Origin: Peredibacter starrii
GTDB taxonomy: Bacteria; Bdellovibrionota; Bacteriovoracia; Bacteriovoracales; Bacteriovoracaceae
Direction: 5' to 3'
Length of the DNA stretch: 64,000 bases
Assembly: GCF_034259205.1 (NCBI RefSeq)
Contig: NZ_CP139487.1
Span: 2,976,001-3,040,000, forward strand
Shown: positions 25,789 to 35,320 of the stretch, in pieces
Numbering within the stretch: position 1 is the first letter of the stretch
Layout of the letters: every line of letters begins with the position of its first letter
The notes under the pieces: model-generated
The model's input: only the letters and a program-made list of their open reading frames with translations
What the model was told of the DNA's origin: nothing
The model's database searches: none
Made by a program: the position numbers and the translations under genes

Positions 25789-27821
25789 GGTCGCGTGCTG
25801 ATCCATAAGTCTGTTTGAGGATCATAAATAGCGAAGCTTGAACTCGCTCCAAAAAAGCCAACTCCTCCCACTACGACTACTCGCCCATCGGAAAGAAGAG
25901 TTGAAGAATGAAAAGCTCGTTGGGTTCCTTCTACTGCTCCATTCATGAGTGACCACGTATTAAGTACGGGGTCATAAATTTCCGCAGGTGGAATCATCAC
26001 GGCAACACCACTTCCTCCAAGAACCATGATTCGACCATCTAAAAGAGTATGCATAGTATGCTCAACTCTATCAAAGTTCAGAGGGGCCACCACGGTCCAG
26101 GTATTATTAGTAGGATCATAAATTTCAGTCAGCTTAAGCCGAGTTGAAGTACTTGGTGCATAGCCACCAGTTACCATCACCCGACCGTCTGCCATGACTG
26201 AAGCAGTATGATAGAAACGTCCCACAGACATAGGGGCCGTCAAGGTCCAGGTATTTGTTCCAGGATCATAGATCTCTGCACTCGCAAGCCCATTGGCACC
26301 AGTACTCGAACCACCAATTGCCATGACTCGACCATCTTGTAAAAGAACAGAGGCGTGTTCAAGTCTCGCTATCGACATTGGGGGAAGGGCCGCCCAAATA
26401 TTGGTAGTAGGGTCATAGATCGCGGCACTGGCCAGAGGAGTTGCCCCCCTCCCACCTAAGACTATTACTCTGCCATCTAGAAGAACATGTGAAGTATGAT
26501 TGTGTTTTCCTACCGGCATTGGGGCCACTGTCGACCAACTGTTCGTCACTGGATTATAGATTTCAACACTGGTTAGTGCTGTAGTGCCATCACTTGTTCC
26601 ACCCATGGCGATGACTCGTCCGTCAAGGAGAACTTCGCTTGTATGTTTAATTCGTCCAGTAGTGATTGGGGCCATTGTACTCCAGCTATACGTGGTGGGA
26701 TCAAGCATGAAGGGAGTTAAAAATGTCGTTAGGTTATCAGTGGTTCCTCCGACTATTAAAAGTCTTCCGTCAGGTAATGCATTCCCAGTTTGTGCGACTA
26801 AAGGAGACGCCATGGCCGAGAAGGAATTGCTTAGCCATTCATTTTTATTTGGATCAAAAACTTCTACTGTACGAGTGCCTGGACCATTTGCACCACCCAC
26901 GACCATGACTCTTCCATCTGACAATAGAACTGACCCATGAAGCAGTCGAGGAAAGTTTAAAGAAGCACCCACTGACCAAGTCGCACTCGCTGGATCATAA
27001 ATATCAACTCTGTTCGTAACGAAATTATTTGCTCCCATTCCTCCAATCGCCATCACTCGACCATCAGACAATACAGTCGATGAATGTAGGGCTTTTTGCT
27101 CGGGCATAGCAGCAGTACTCCAGGTATTAGTCACCGGATTATAAATTTCCATCGTTGAGAGGATGGTCATTGAGCCTCCCTGCCCACCCATAATCAGAAC
27201 TCTTCCATCTGAAAGTACACTTGCAGAATGATTGGCCCGTGCTGTAGTCATCGGAGGTACCGTCACCGAGTCCCAGGTATTTGTAACAGGATCATAAATT
27301 TCTGAGCTTGATAAGAAAGTCGAATTGTCACTCATCCCACCGACAATTAAAACTCTTCCATCTGAAAGCACACTCGAGGTATGCCCTGCCCTCGGGAGAC
27401 TCATATCTGGAATGCTCGAGGCCCAACTGTTGGAGATCGGATCATAAACTTCAACACTCGAGAAAAAATTTAATCCTTCCCGACCGCCTGTCACCAATAC
27501 TCTACCGTCCAAGAGTACACTGCCAGTATGAAAAAATCTTCCAACTCCCATAGGAGCAATGCTCGTGGTGTCCCACGTATTTGTTTCTAGTGAAAACAGC
27601 TCCGCATTTGGTGTCGCAGTTTGAGAATCAGCTGCCCCACCCAAGAGTAGAATTCTTCCATCCTGAAGTTTATTGAGAGTAAAAGCAGGATTAGAATTAC
27701 TGCGATTTTTTAAGTAACGATGAAAAGGAGCGACGGTCTTACCAGCTTCCACTAACCACACATGAACTTCTGATTCACAACCAGAAAAGATAATACAACA
27801 GGCCATGAGAAGAACTCTCAT
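25785..27821 (-). CDS. Kelch-repeat lipoprotein, copy 1
   Basis: Exported lipoprotein: the N-terminus MRVLLMACCIIFSGC has a lipobox ending in Cys15, followed by ESEVHVWL. The rest is 13 kelch motifs of about 50 residues, each with a DGRVxxxGG strand and an EIYDPxTNTWS strand, as in bacterial kelch beta-propellers. Thirteen repeats would make two propellers of six or seven blades. I chose the ATG at 27821, where the lipobox distance is typical; the frame continues upstream to a GTG at 27863, and neither has a clear ribosome binding site. It is downstream of a paralogue in the same direction, clearly a tandem duplication. Likely surface- or periplasm-exposed binding protein; ligand unknown. Confidence 0.85.
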   Translation of the reverse strand: MRVLLMACCIIFSGCESEVHVWLVEAGKTVAPFHRYLKNRSNSNPAFTLNKLQDGRILLLGGAADSQTATPNAELFSLETNTWDTTSIAPMGVGRFFHTGSVLLDGRVLVTGGREGLNFFSSVEVYDPISNSWASSIPDMSLPRAGHTSSVLSDGRVLIVGGMSDNSTFLSSSEIYDPVTNTWDSVTVPPMTTARANHSASVLSDGRVLIMGGQGGSMTILSTMEIYNPVTNTWSTAAMPEQKALHSSTVLSDGRVMAIGGMGANNFVTNRVDIYDPASATWSVGASLNFPRLLHGSVLLSDGRVMVVGGANGPGTRTVEVFDPNKNEWLSNSFSAMASPLVAQTGNALPDGRLLIVGGTTDNLTTFLTPFMLDPTTYSWSTMAPITTGRIKHTSEVLLDGRVIAMGGTSDGTTALTSVEIYNPVTNSWSTVAPMPVGKHNHTSHVLLDGRVIVLGGRGATPLASAAIYDPTTNIWAALPPMSIARLEHASVLLQDGRVMAIGGSSTGANGLASAEIYDPGTNTWTLTAPMSVGRFYHTASVMADGRVMVTGGYAPSTSTRLKLTEIYDPTNNTWTVVAPLNFDRVEHTMHTLLDGRIMVLGGSGVAVMIPPAEIYDPVLNTWSLMNGAVEGTQRAFHSSTLLSDGRVVVVGGVGFFGASSSFAIYDPQTDLWISTRP

Positions 27822-27964
27822 TGAAAAAACGAGGTAGAATCTGGAATAGACGATGGCTTTCACTAAAGAACTTATCGATATCTATTAAGTCTAAATTAAA
27901 AGGTTAAGTCGATCTTAAGATTGAGCTGCTTTATCCGTTGGTTGCAAGATGTTCCTGAAGAAAA

Positions 27965-30055
27965 CTACGGCCTTTCATTCATCCAAGAGCTTGTTTGGGG
28001 ATTAAAAATCAAGGTGCTGGAAAAGAAACCAAACATACCAAATCCCCCTACCAGCATCACCGAACCATCATTCAAGACAACCGAATGATGATAAATTCTC
28101 TTCGCTTCTAATTCAGCTCCTCCAGGTGTACTCCAGGAATCTGTTACGGGGTCGTAAATTTCACTCCCGAAAATTGAAACGTTGTCGGTTCCACCCATAA
28201 CAAGCACTCGATCATCTGGGAGGAGCGCTCCTGTATGCGCCCTTCTGGCCTGAGGCAATGGGGCCACAGAACTCCAGGAATTAGTCGAAGGATTATAGAT
28301 TTCTGCGCTTGATAGAAAAATTCCATCTAATCCTCCTGCTACGAACACTCTTCCATCTGATAAAACATTTGAAGAAAAGTAGGCCCTTTTTACTGCCATT
28401 GGTGCCACCACCGTCCAAGTGTTGGCCAGAGGATCGTAAATTTCTCCAGTGTCCAATGCTGTAGCATTATTAGGAGTTCCTCCCATGACGAAGACTCGAC
28501 CATCATTCAAGAGCACAGCTTGGTGTAGGGCCCTTGGGCCAGAAAGAGAAGCCGTCGCACTCCATGTATTGGTAGTTGGATCATAGATTTCAGTACTGGC
28601 CAAGATCCCCGCCCCTAGTCCACCAACAACCAAGACACGACCATCATTAAGAACAGTTGCCGTGTGAAGCATTCTGCCTGTAGACATAGGAGCTGCTACT
28701 GACCAAGTATTCAATCCAGGATCATAGATTTCAGCAGAGGATAATTTACTCGCGTTATCCGGGGTTCCCCCTGCGATGAGCACACGCCCATCATCTAAAA
28801 CACTGGACGTATGTTCAGTTCGGCCTATGGACATAGAAGAGACCGTTTGCCACGAAGATGTAACAGGATTAAAAATCTGGGCAAGTGTCGTTCTGTTCAT
28901 ATCTTTATCTATCCCACCGGCCACAAATACCTGGCCCGTAGGCAGAAGGTTTGAAGTATGCAACCCTATATCAAAACTCATTCCACTAAACGAATGAGTG
29001 AACCACTTGTTCTTTATCGGGTCATAGACCTCTACACTATTAAGAGGCATTCCATTCGCTCCACCTGCTACCATGATTCTTCCATCTGAAAGTTTGGTCG
29101 CACTATGAGCATATCTCGAAAGATTGAGAGAAGAGACCCCTGTCCATGAATCAGTGGCAGGATCATAAATATCGACCTGTGCCGATCCACTGGTATTACT
29201 CACCATTGCACCTACAACCAGGACTTTTCCGTCCTGCATGGCCGTTGCGGTATGAGAGAACCTTGAAGAAGGCATTGCTCTCACACTCCATGAGTTTGTT
29301 ACCGGATCATAAATTTCCATCGTTGAAAGAGGAGTTCCGTTGTCATTACCACCAATCACTAAAACTTTTCCATCTGCGAGTATTGTGGCGGTATGGGAAC
29401 CCCTTGGTGTACTCATGGGTGGAACAGTTGCTGAGTCCCAGGTGTTTGTGACCGGATCATAGATCTCTGAAGTTGCCAAATAAGTGCTGCCGTCGCTCGC
29501 ACCACCGATCACCAAAACACGTCCATCTAAAAGGACAGTTGAAGTATGTCCATTTCTGGGAGAGGCCATACTTGGTACTCCCGAAGAGTCCCAGGTGTTT
29601 GTCACAGGATCATAGATCTCAGCGCTTGTTAAAAAAGTAACAGCATCACTTTTTCCTCCTGTCACTAGCACTCTCCCATCCCCGAGGACACTTGCTGCAT
29701 GTTGAGACCTTGCTGTTCCCATTGGTGAAATGCCAACCGAAGACCAGGTGTTCGTTTCCAATGAATATATTTCCGTCGTGTTGGTCATGACAGACATATC
29801 CAAGGTTCCCCCAAGCTTTAATACTCTTCCGTCTTGAAGGGTATTTAAGGAGAATAGAGTTTGAGGAGAACTTAATTTTTTTAGATAGAGATACTGAGTA
29901 TTACTTTTTTTGTAATGAAAACCGTCCGTAAGATTTATGAAGACTTCCGATTTACATGCTGAAAAAATAAGTGAGCAAAGCAAAAGGACGAAAGAAAAAT
30001 TAATCTTCCTTATGAGAGTAAGTCGATTCAAGGACAGTCGTTGGGGTTGATTCAT
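27965..30055 (-). CDS. Kelch-repeat lipoprotein, copy 2
   Basis: 696 residues. N-terminal basic segment, hydrophobic stretch and lipobox IFSAC (Cys34), followed by KSEVFINLTDG, which parallels the start of the mature neighbouring copy (ESEVHVWLVEAG). Thirteen kelch repeats with DGRVxVxGG and EIYDPxTNxW elements, arranged as in the other copy; repeats 5, 7, 12 and 13 deviate (DGKVLVVGA, TGQVFVAGG, DDRVLVMGG, DGSVMLVGG). A promoter-like pair lies about 50 bases upstream, so the two kelch genes probably form one transcript, with about 140 bases between them. Function as an envelope beta-propeller is inferred; partners unknown. Confidence 0.85.
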   Translation of the reverse strand: MNQPQRLSLNRLTLIRKINFSFVLLLCSLIFSACKSEVFINLTDGFHYKKSNTQYLYLKKLSSPQTLFSLNTLQDGRVLKLGGTLDMSVMTNTTEIYSLETNTWSSVGISPMGTARSQHAASVLGDGRVLVTGGKSDAVTFLTSAEIYDPVTNTWDSSGVPSMASPRNGHTSTVLLDGRVLVIGGASDGSTYLATSEIYDPVTNTWDSATVPPMSTPRGSHTATILADGKVLVIGGNDNGTPLSTMEIYDPVTNSWSVRAMPSSRFSHTATAMQDGKVLVVGAMVSNTSGSAQVDIYDPATDSWTGVSSLNLSRYAHSATKLSDGRIMVAGGANGMPLNSVEVYDPIKNKWFTHSFSGMSFDIGLHTSNLLPTGQVFVAGGIDKDMNRTTLAQIFNPVTSSWQTVSSMSIGRTEHTSSVLDDGRVLIAGGTPDNASKLSSAEIYDPGLNTWSVAAPMSTGRMLHTATVLNDGRVLVVGGLGAGILASTEIYDPTTNTWSATASLSGPRALHQAVLLNDGRVFVMGGTPNNATALDTGEIYDPLANTWTVVAPMAVKRAYFSSNVLSDGRVFVAGGLDGIFLSSAEIYNPSTNSWSSVAPLPQARRAHTGALLPDDRVLVMGGTDNVSIFGSEIYDPVTDSWSTPGGAELEAKRIYHHSVVLNDGSVMLVGGFGMFGFFSSTLIFNPQTSSWMNERP

Positions 30056-30104
30056 TTAAATGATCTCAAACACCTAATCGTCTTAAATCTTATTTTTTCT
30101 TAAT

Positions 30105-30132
30105 ATTTTAAGAAGTCCTTAAAGTCACTCAA
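30105..30132 (-). promoter_or_regulatory. Promoter of the kelch gene pair
   Basis: On the minus strand TTGAGT (30127-30132) and TAAAAT (30105-30110, five of six) are separated by 16 bases, about 50 bases ahead of the ATG of kelch copy 2. Confidence 0.45.
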
Positions 30133-30162
30133 GTATTATCTGTGGGTTATACCGAATATCTA

Positions 30163-30189
30163 AAGAAAGGCCCCTCAAAGAGGGGCCTT
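30163..30189 (-). terminator. Rho-independent terminator of glnN
   Basis: On the minus strand AAGGCCCCTC and GAGGGGCCTT form a 10-bp perfect stem with a three-base loop, followed by TCTTTAGAT. It starts five bases after the glnN stop codon. Confidence 0.85.
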
Positions 30190-30194
30190 AAAGA

Positions 30195-32387
30195 TTAGCG
30201 AATAAATAGCATGTCGTAGAACTTAGGCACCGGCCAGTTTTCATCCGGGATGATCTCTTCGATGCGGTTACAAAGTTCAGCAATTTTCACCGACTGAGGC
30301 ATAAGCTCAAGGGCGATTTTTTTCGCGAATGATTCTTCATCCAGCTTATGGTGAAGATCATCAAGCGAAGTTGAAAGATTGATGGTCTGTTCATAAAGAG
30401 ACTTTGAGTGATTTGAAAGATCTTTCAATAACTCAAGCTCTAAAGAAGAATCGGCCCCACAGTCTTTTTGTTTCTTAATCGATTCAGCAAGCTGGGCCTT
30501 ATACTCTACTGCAGCTGGAACAACTTGTTTTAAAACCATACCAGCAAGTGTCTTAAGCTCGATCTGACGACACTTGATATAGCGCTCAAGCATTACGTTA
30601 TGACGAGTAGAGATTTCAGATTCTTTAAACACACCAGACTTCACGAGAACGTTTGTCTTCTTAGCGTCTTTAAGAACTGAAATCGCCTCTGGAGTTGTTC
30701 TCATGTTACCAAGGCCACGCTTCTCAGCTTCTTTCACCCACTCTTGTGAGTAACCGTCACCATTGAACACCACTTTCTGAGCGTTACCGTACCACTTAAG
30801 GATCACGGCCGTAAGAGCATCGTCTTGTGACTTACCGGCAGCAAGTTCAGCTTCTAAGAAAGCGTTTGTTTCTTCGAAGATATCAATCACTGCAGCGTTT
30901 AGAATTGAAAGCGGGTAACCAATTGAAGCCGAAGATCCGCAAGCACGGAACTCGAACTTGTTACCAGTAAACGCGAACGGTGAAGTTCTATTTCGGTCAG
31001 TATTATCTTTAACAAGATCTGCAAGCTGACGAGCACCAAGATCAAGAAGTGTTTTTCCAGAAGCAACATACTTACCACCAGACACCATTGAATCAAGGAT
31101 CTGAGTCAGAGTTGTTCCAAGGAACACCGACATGATTGAAGGAGGAGCTTCGTTTGCACCTAGACGGTGGTCATTTCCGTGGGAAGCAATACCCATACGG
31201 ATAACGTCAGCGTGACGGTAAACGGCCTCTGTTACAGTCGCAACTACGGCAAGGAAGCGGTAGTTTTCGTGAGGGTTATGACCTGGCTCAAGAAGGTTCA
31301 CACCTGTATCAGTCGATAGTGACCAGTTTAAGTGTTTCCCTGAACCGTTTACACCTGCGAATGGCTTCTCGTGAAGAAGACATACGAAATCGTGTTTAAG
31401 AGCAACGTTACGAAGAACTGTCATAACAATTTGGTTGTTATCAGCAGCAACGTTAGCGTCTTTGAAGATAGGAGCAAGCTCGAATTGACCTGGAGCAACT
31501 TCGTTGTGACGAGTTTTGGCCGGGATGCCCATTTTATAAAGCTCGATCTCAACTTCTTGCATGTAAGCAAGAACGCGATCTTCAATCATACCGAAGTAGT
31601 GATCTTCGAGCTGTTGGTTACGAGAAGTTAGTGAACCCATAAGAGCTCGGCCCGTCATCACCAGATCCTGACGACCAAAGTAGAAGGCCTTATCAATCAG
31701 GAAGTACTCTTGTTCAGCACCACATGTTGAATAAACTTTTGAAACATCTTTCATGCCGGCCAGGTGACAGAATTTCGTCATCACTTCGTTGATTCGAAGG
31801 TCTGAACGAAGAAGTGGAACTTTAGTATCCAGAGCATCACCATGATATGAAACGAAAGCTGTAGGAATAACCAGCGTCTTACCGTTCGTTGATTCCTGAA
31901 TAAATAGCGGAGAAGTTAAATCCCAAGTTGTGTAACCGCGTGCTTCGAAAGTTGCACGAGATCCACCGTTCGGGAATGAAGAAGCATCAGGCTCCCCTTG
32001 CATAAGCTGAGAAGCAGAAAGAGTTTCAATCGCGCGATCATTATCGAAGTTCAGGAAGGCATCGTGTTTTTCAGCAGTCGATCCTGTCAGAGGTTGGAAC
32101 CAGTGACAAAAGTGAGTAGCACCTTTTGAGATCGCCCACTCTAGAACTGAATTAGCAATTTTCGTTGCGAGTGGTTTATCTATCGTGCGCTTACCATCGA
32201 TAACTTGTTTAAGTGCATCTTTGTCTTCAAGAGAAAGTGATTTTGAGAGGTGATAGTTATAAACGTTCTCACCATAGTATTGAGAAATTTTTAAATATTT
32301 CCCTTGTTCATTAATAGGTACGTTACACTTGCGTGGCTTTCTGCCATAAACGGTGAGCTTCGCTTGTTGACGTAAATGATTGGCCAT
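30195..32387 (-). CDS. glnN: Glutamine synthetase, type III
   Basis: Large glutamine synthetase of the GSIII class, 730 residues, forming glutamine from glutamate, ammonia and ATP. Family signatures: VPINEQGKYLK-like start, the Mg-binding catalytic segment GAEQEYFLID, VNGSGKHLNWSL, and TGNKFEFRACGSSASIGYP. A C-terminal helical extension typical of GSIII completes the protein. ATG is preceded by AGGAG. It is transcribed alone from a good sigma-70 promoter with a leader of about 100 bases and ends in a terminator. No GlnB-type regulator lies nearby. No GSI gene is present in the window. Confidence 0.96.
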   Translation of the reverse strand: MANHLRQQAKLTVYGRKPRKCNVPINEQGKYLKISQYYGENVYNYHLSKSLSLEDKDALKQVIDGKRTIDKPLATKIANSVLEWAISKGATHFCHWFQPLTGSTAEKHDAFLNFDNDRAIETLSASQLMQGEPDASSFPNGGSRATFEARGYTTWDLTSPLFIQESTNGKTLVIPTAFVSYHGDALDTKVPLLRSDLRINEVMTKFCHLAGMKDVSKVYSTCGAEQEYFLIDKAFYFGRQDLVMTGRALMGSLTSRNQQLEDHYFGMIEDRVLAYMQEVEIELYKMGIPAKTRHNEVAPGQFELAPIFKDANVAADNNQIVMTVLRNVALKHDFVCLLHEKPFAGVNGSGKHLNWSLSTDTGVNLLEPGHNPHENYRFLAVVATVTEAVYRHADVIRMGIASHGNDHRLGANEAPPSIMSVFLGTTLTQILDSMVSGGKYVASGKTLLDLGARQLADLVKDNTDRNRTSPFAFTGNKFEFRACGSSASIGYPLSILNAAVIDIFEETNAFLEAELAAGKSQDDALTAVILKWYGNAQKVVFNGDGYSQEWVKEAEKRGLGNMRTTPEAISVLKDAKKTNVLVKSGVFKESEISTRHNVMLERYIKCRQIELKTLAGMVLKQVVPAAVEYKAQLAESIKKQKDCGADSSLELELLKDLSNHSKSLYEQTINLSTSLDDLHHKLDEESFAKKIALELMPQSVKIAELCNRIEEIIPDENWPVPKFYDMLFIR

Positions 32388-32493
32388 AAAAAACTTCTCC
32401 TGAAAGTTATCTTTCGATCTCGCGCTAATTAGTTCAATTTTTTGGGGAACATAGGATTATTATCGGTAAAAATACGTTTTTTTCTAACTACTT

Positions 32494-32522
32494 TTTATAA
32501 CTTATCACTCTATTGCTTTCAA
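32494..32522 (-). promoter_or_regulatory. Sigma-70-type promoter of glnN
   Basis: On the minus strand TTGAAA (32517-32522, five of six) and TATAAA (32494-32499, five of six) are separated by exactly 17 bases. The implied leader to the glnN ATG is about 100 bases and AT-rich. I see no sigma-54 (GG-N10-GC) element. Confidence 0.6.
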
Positions 32523-32539
32523 GATAAACTAGGTCAACT

Positions 32540-33118
32540 ATGCTTACCTATAAACTGTCTACAACCTTAACAGATTCTCAACGACCGGAATGGGATTTGC
32601 TCACCGAATCGACATTAGGTAGCGAGGTTCATTCTGATCGGAAAATGGGCTTCCTTCTCTCGAGAGTTGCGCTGAAAAACGCTCTTAAGGATTTTGGATA
32701 CGAAGTATCAATAGGTGACTTAAAACTCACGGATTATCATTTAATCCCCAAATGTCCCCAACTTACCATTTCACTCTCCCATACAAAAACCTGTGGTGCC
32801 GCAATAGTGGCAGAGCGGAAAGAATTTCGCTCAGTCGGTATCGACATCGAAGAAGAGAAGCGTGTTGTTAAGGACTCAATCATTGAAAGGATCGCTCATC
32901 CCAATGATCATAACCTAAGAAATATTGAGCTATGGTGTGTGAAGGAAGCGGTCTTCAAAGTGCTTATGAACACCGGTCTGTTCCCGAAACCCATCGAATT
33001 TGGCAGTATCGAGATTGGCCCTAACAATTGGGTCCACTCCCCTTCAAATCTATCCGGGGAGTGGAAAATGGTAGAGACTACGCCATATGTGGTGGCGATT
33101 GCCTTTTTGAGAAACTAA
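32540..33118 (+). CDS. 4'-phosphopantetheinyl transferase (Sfp/AcpS superfamily)
   Basis: Transfers the phosphopantetheine arm of coenzyme A to carrier proteins. The 192-residue length and motifs fit the Sfp-like group: SLSHTKT near residue 78, the Mg-binding VGIDIEEEKRV, and WCVKEAVFKVL with the conserved Trp/Lys-Glu. ATG with weak AGGTC upstream. Divergent from glnN and convergent with the M61 peptidase gene, overlapping it tail to tail by 41 bases. The carrier protein is not in the window. Confidence 0.85.
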   Translation: MLTYKLSTTLTDSQRPEWDLLTESTLGSEVHSDRKMGFLLSRVALKNALKDFGYEVSIGDLKLTDYHLIPKCPQLTISLSHTKTCGAAIVAERKEFRSVGIDIEEEKRVVKDSIIERIAHPNDHNLRNIELWCVKEAVFKVLMNTGLFPKPIEFGSIEIGPNNWVHSPSNLSGEWKMVETTPYVVAIAFLRN

Positions 33119-34832
33119 AAACTTTCTCGGCAAGAGAACGATCAATCACTGCGATCTCTCTTAATTGCTTCGGACCTTTGCCGGGCATGATTTCAAGTCG
33201 AACCAGTTTTCCAAGACGAGTGATGATCATTTCATAATTCTGATCAACCAGAACCATTGAACCAAGTCTTTCAGCATCTTCTTTCATGAAGCGGTAGCCG
33301 TTTAAGAAAACCATTTCATCACCCGCATTCACACCAGCTTTATAGGCCGGAGAATCAAGAGTCACGGCCTTCGCAATAGCGCGGTCACCGATGAACTCCC
33401 AATCAATTCCAAGATACGGGTTTGGATTCTCAGCAAAGCGAAGTTCAAGCCCCATTTTTTTGAAAGCAGAATCAAAATCAATGTCCTGAGTTGTTTCAAC
33501 CATGTTCGAGAACTTCTGAAGAATCTCTTCTCCACCGATCTCTTTGACCATTTGGTACACTTGTTCACGGGTCACACCAACTGCTGGACGCTTCTTATAA
33601 TCGTCCCACAGAGCGCGAAGAAGATCGTCCACAGACTTCCCTTTCTCTGCGAGTAAACTGTGAAGAACTGTGAATACCAGACCACCCTTCAGGTAATAGC
33701 TTACTGAAGAGTTCTTAGAGTTTTCATCAGGACGATAAAGTTTGATCCAGGCATTGAATGAACTCTGTTCAAGAGAGTGGTACATGCGCCCTGGAGTCGA
33801 AAGATAAGTTTCAAGGTTCCCCTTAACTACCTCAAGATACTCTTCCAGAGTCGAAAGTCCTGCACGGTAAACGAAAAGATCGTCCATGAATGAAGTGAGG
33901 CCTTCCGCTAACCACAACAACGTTGTGTAGTTTTCATTCAGATAATCGAATGGCCCAAGTTCCTTTGGACGAATGCGTTTCACGTTCCATAGGTGGAAGT
34001 ATTCGTGGGCAGCAAGGGCCATATAGGCCTGATAGTCTTTTTTATTCGCGAGCTTTCTTCCATCAAACTGCAAAGCAGTTGAGTTTAAGTGCTCAAGACC
34101 ACCGAAGAGTTTTGGCACAAAGTGCGTGATGAAAAGATACTGCTCGTACGGAAGCTCTCCATCAAAGTGCATGGCAACCGTTTCCACGATCTTTTTAAGG
34201 TCACCTTTGATGTTCTGGCGATGAGGATAAAGATCGCCGTAATGGGCCATGTGGTGAGGTTTTCCGTTGTATTCAAAACCATCTGTCTCGTGACAACCAA
34301 TCTCAACCGGTGAATCAAGAAGTTCATCATAGTCAGCGGCAGTGTAAATAAATTCATTTCTTTTTTGAGAGACATCTTTAAGACCCGTGCTTAGTTTTGA
34401 CCACGCAGGTGGGAAACGGAATTCAATGGTTGGATCTTTAATATCCGCACCCATGACTCCCATAAGGTAGGCCGGGCCCTGAAGATAAGCGTGAGAAGCA
34501 TCAATGTGAGATGTTCTTACTGTCAGTTCTTTACCATAAATTTCATAAGTCACTTCAAAGGTATCAAGTGGGCGTTTAAGATCAGATTTTTTCCAATCAA
34601 TTTCCCAGGTTCCTTTCGCAGTTTGAGTATGGAAAAGCACTTCACCATTACTCGAAGTCGCCTGAAACCATCTTACATGACGAGAATATTCTCTTAAAAG
34701 GTACGAGCCCGGGCTCCATGAAGGCAGGAATACTTTCATCGTGTCCTGGTTCTTCGGTTTCTCGAGTTTCATGGTCACTTTAACCAGGTTATTTTCAGGT
34801 TTATCAATTTGAACGAGGTAATGCACTTTCAT
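33078..34832 (-). CDS. M61-family metallopeptidase with PDZ domain
   Basis: 584 residues with an N-terminal beta-rich domain and the gluzincin core: AAHEYFHLWNVKRIRP with HEYFH at 276-280 and the third ligand Glu310 in WLAEG. The GGLEH segment (244-248) is also typical of M61 (glycyl aminopeptidase) proteins. A C-terminal PDZ domain starts at about 475 (NPYLGIDWEF). No signal peptide is seen, so it is probably cytoplasmic. ATG is preceded by AAGGAC. Its start overlaps the region upstream of the IscA-like gene on the other strand. Confidence 0.92.
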   Translation of the reverse strand: MKVHYLVQIDKPENNLVKVTMKLEKPKNQDTMKVFLPSWSPGSYLLREYSRHVRWFQATSSNGEVLFHTQTAKGTWEIDWKKSDLKRPLDTFEVTYEIYGKELTVRTSHIDASHAYLQGPAYLMGVMGADIKDPTIEFRFPPAWSKLSTGLKDVSQKRNEFIYTAADYDELLDSPVEIGCHETDGFEYNGKPHHMAHYGDLYPHRQNIKGDLKKIVETVAMHFDGELPYEQYLFITHFVPKLFGGLEHLNSTALQFDGRKLANKKDYQAYMALAAHEYFHLWNVKRIRPKELGPFDYLNENYTTLLWLAEGLTSFMDDLFVYRAGLSTLEEYLEVVKGNLETYLSTPGRMYHSLEQSSFNAWIKLYRPDENSKNSSVSYYLKGGLVFTVLHSLLAEKGKSVDDLLRALWDDYKKRPAVGVTREQVYQMVKEIGGEEILQKFSNMVETTQDIDFDSAFKKMGLELRFAENPNPYLGIDWEFIGDRAIAKAVTLDSPAYKAGVNAGDEMVFLNGYRFMKEDAERLGSMVLVDQNYEMIITRLGKLVRLEIMPGKGPKQLREIAVIDRSLAEKVFSFSKRQSPPHMA

Positions 34833-34918
34833 TGGCGGAGTCCTTTCAAGATGTTGGGAGTAGAATAAGACTGGAGAGGTCTAAAGACAATATTCAAAAA
34901 GGTTGCTATGATGCCTTC

Positions 34919-35320
34919 ATGGAAAAGACTCTTACTGCCTCTGATATTAAGCTTTTTGTGACTGATAGTGCTGTTCGCCAAATCCAGGTAATGCAGGAAA
35001 ACGACTACACCCTTGAGGGTCTGTCATTCCGTATTAAAATTGGCGGGAAAGGCTGCGAAGGCTTTACTTATGACACTGGATTCTCTGAGCTGCATGCTGA
35101 TGATCTCGTAATCAAGCAAGACTACCCTCTGATTAACTTTGAACTCACGGTTTTGATCGACCCATTTACGGCTTTCTATACCCAGGAAGCTACATTAGAC
35201 TATCTACTAGATACCACTAATAACGAAGAAGGTTTCATCCTGACAAACGCCGCTGATGGACAACATCGCGGGAAGTTTTTCAAGGACGAGTCTCGACTTC
35301 CACCCTGGGCAAAGAAATGA
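34919..35320 (+). CDS. HesB/IscA-like protein lacking the C-terminal CxC motif
   Basis: 133 residues from the ATG at 34919 (MEKTLTASDIKLFVTDSAV), which matches the start of A-type iron-sulfur carriers. The first conserved cysteine is present (Cys46 in GGKGCEGF) and the body FELTVLIDP...LDYL fits the fold. The expected CGCG near the end is replaced by ADGQHRGKFFKDE, so iron-sulfur binding through the usual three cysteines is not possible. The frame extends 29 codons upstream to a TTG that overlaps the M61 gene. It is linked to the LysR gene by ATGA overlap. Confidence 0.75.
   Translation: MEKTLTASDIKLFVTDSAVRQIQVMQENDYTLEGLSFRIKIGGKGCEGFTYDTGFSELHADDLVIKQDYPLINFELTVLIDPFTAFYTQEATLDYLLDTTNNEEGFILTNAADGQHRGKFFKDESRLPPWAKK

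Noticed and set aside
26584-27553. Several ORFs opposite the kelch genes
   Set aside because: They follow the repeat period of the kelch gene on the other strand and have no independent signals.
25785-30055. Considered a tandem repeat array or recent insertion element
   Set aside because: Repetition is explained by kelch protein motifs; no terminal repeats, target duplications or transposase were found.
32388-32493. Possible glutamine riboswitch in the glnN leader
   Set aside because: The leader is about 100 bases and AT-rich, but I find none of the conserved glnA-RNA elements.
33078-33118. 41-base tail-to-tail overlap of the Sfp-type transferase and the M61 peptidase genes
   Set aside because: Convergent overlaps occur in compact genomes and both C-termini look normal; no frameshift is suggested.
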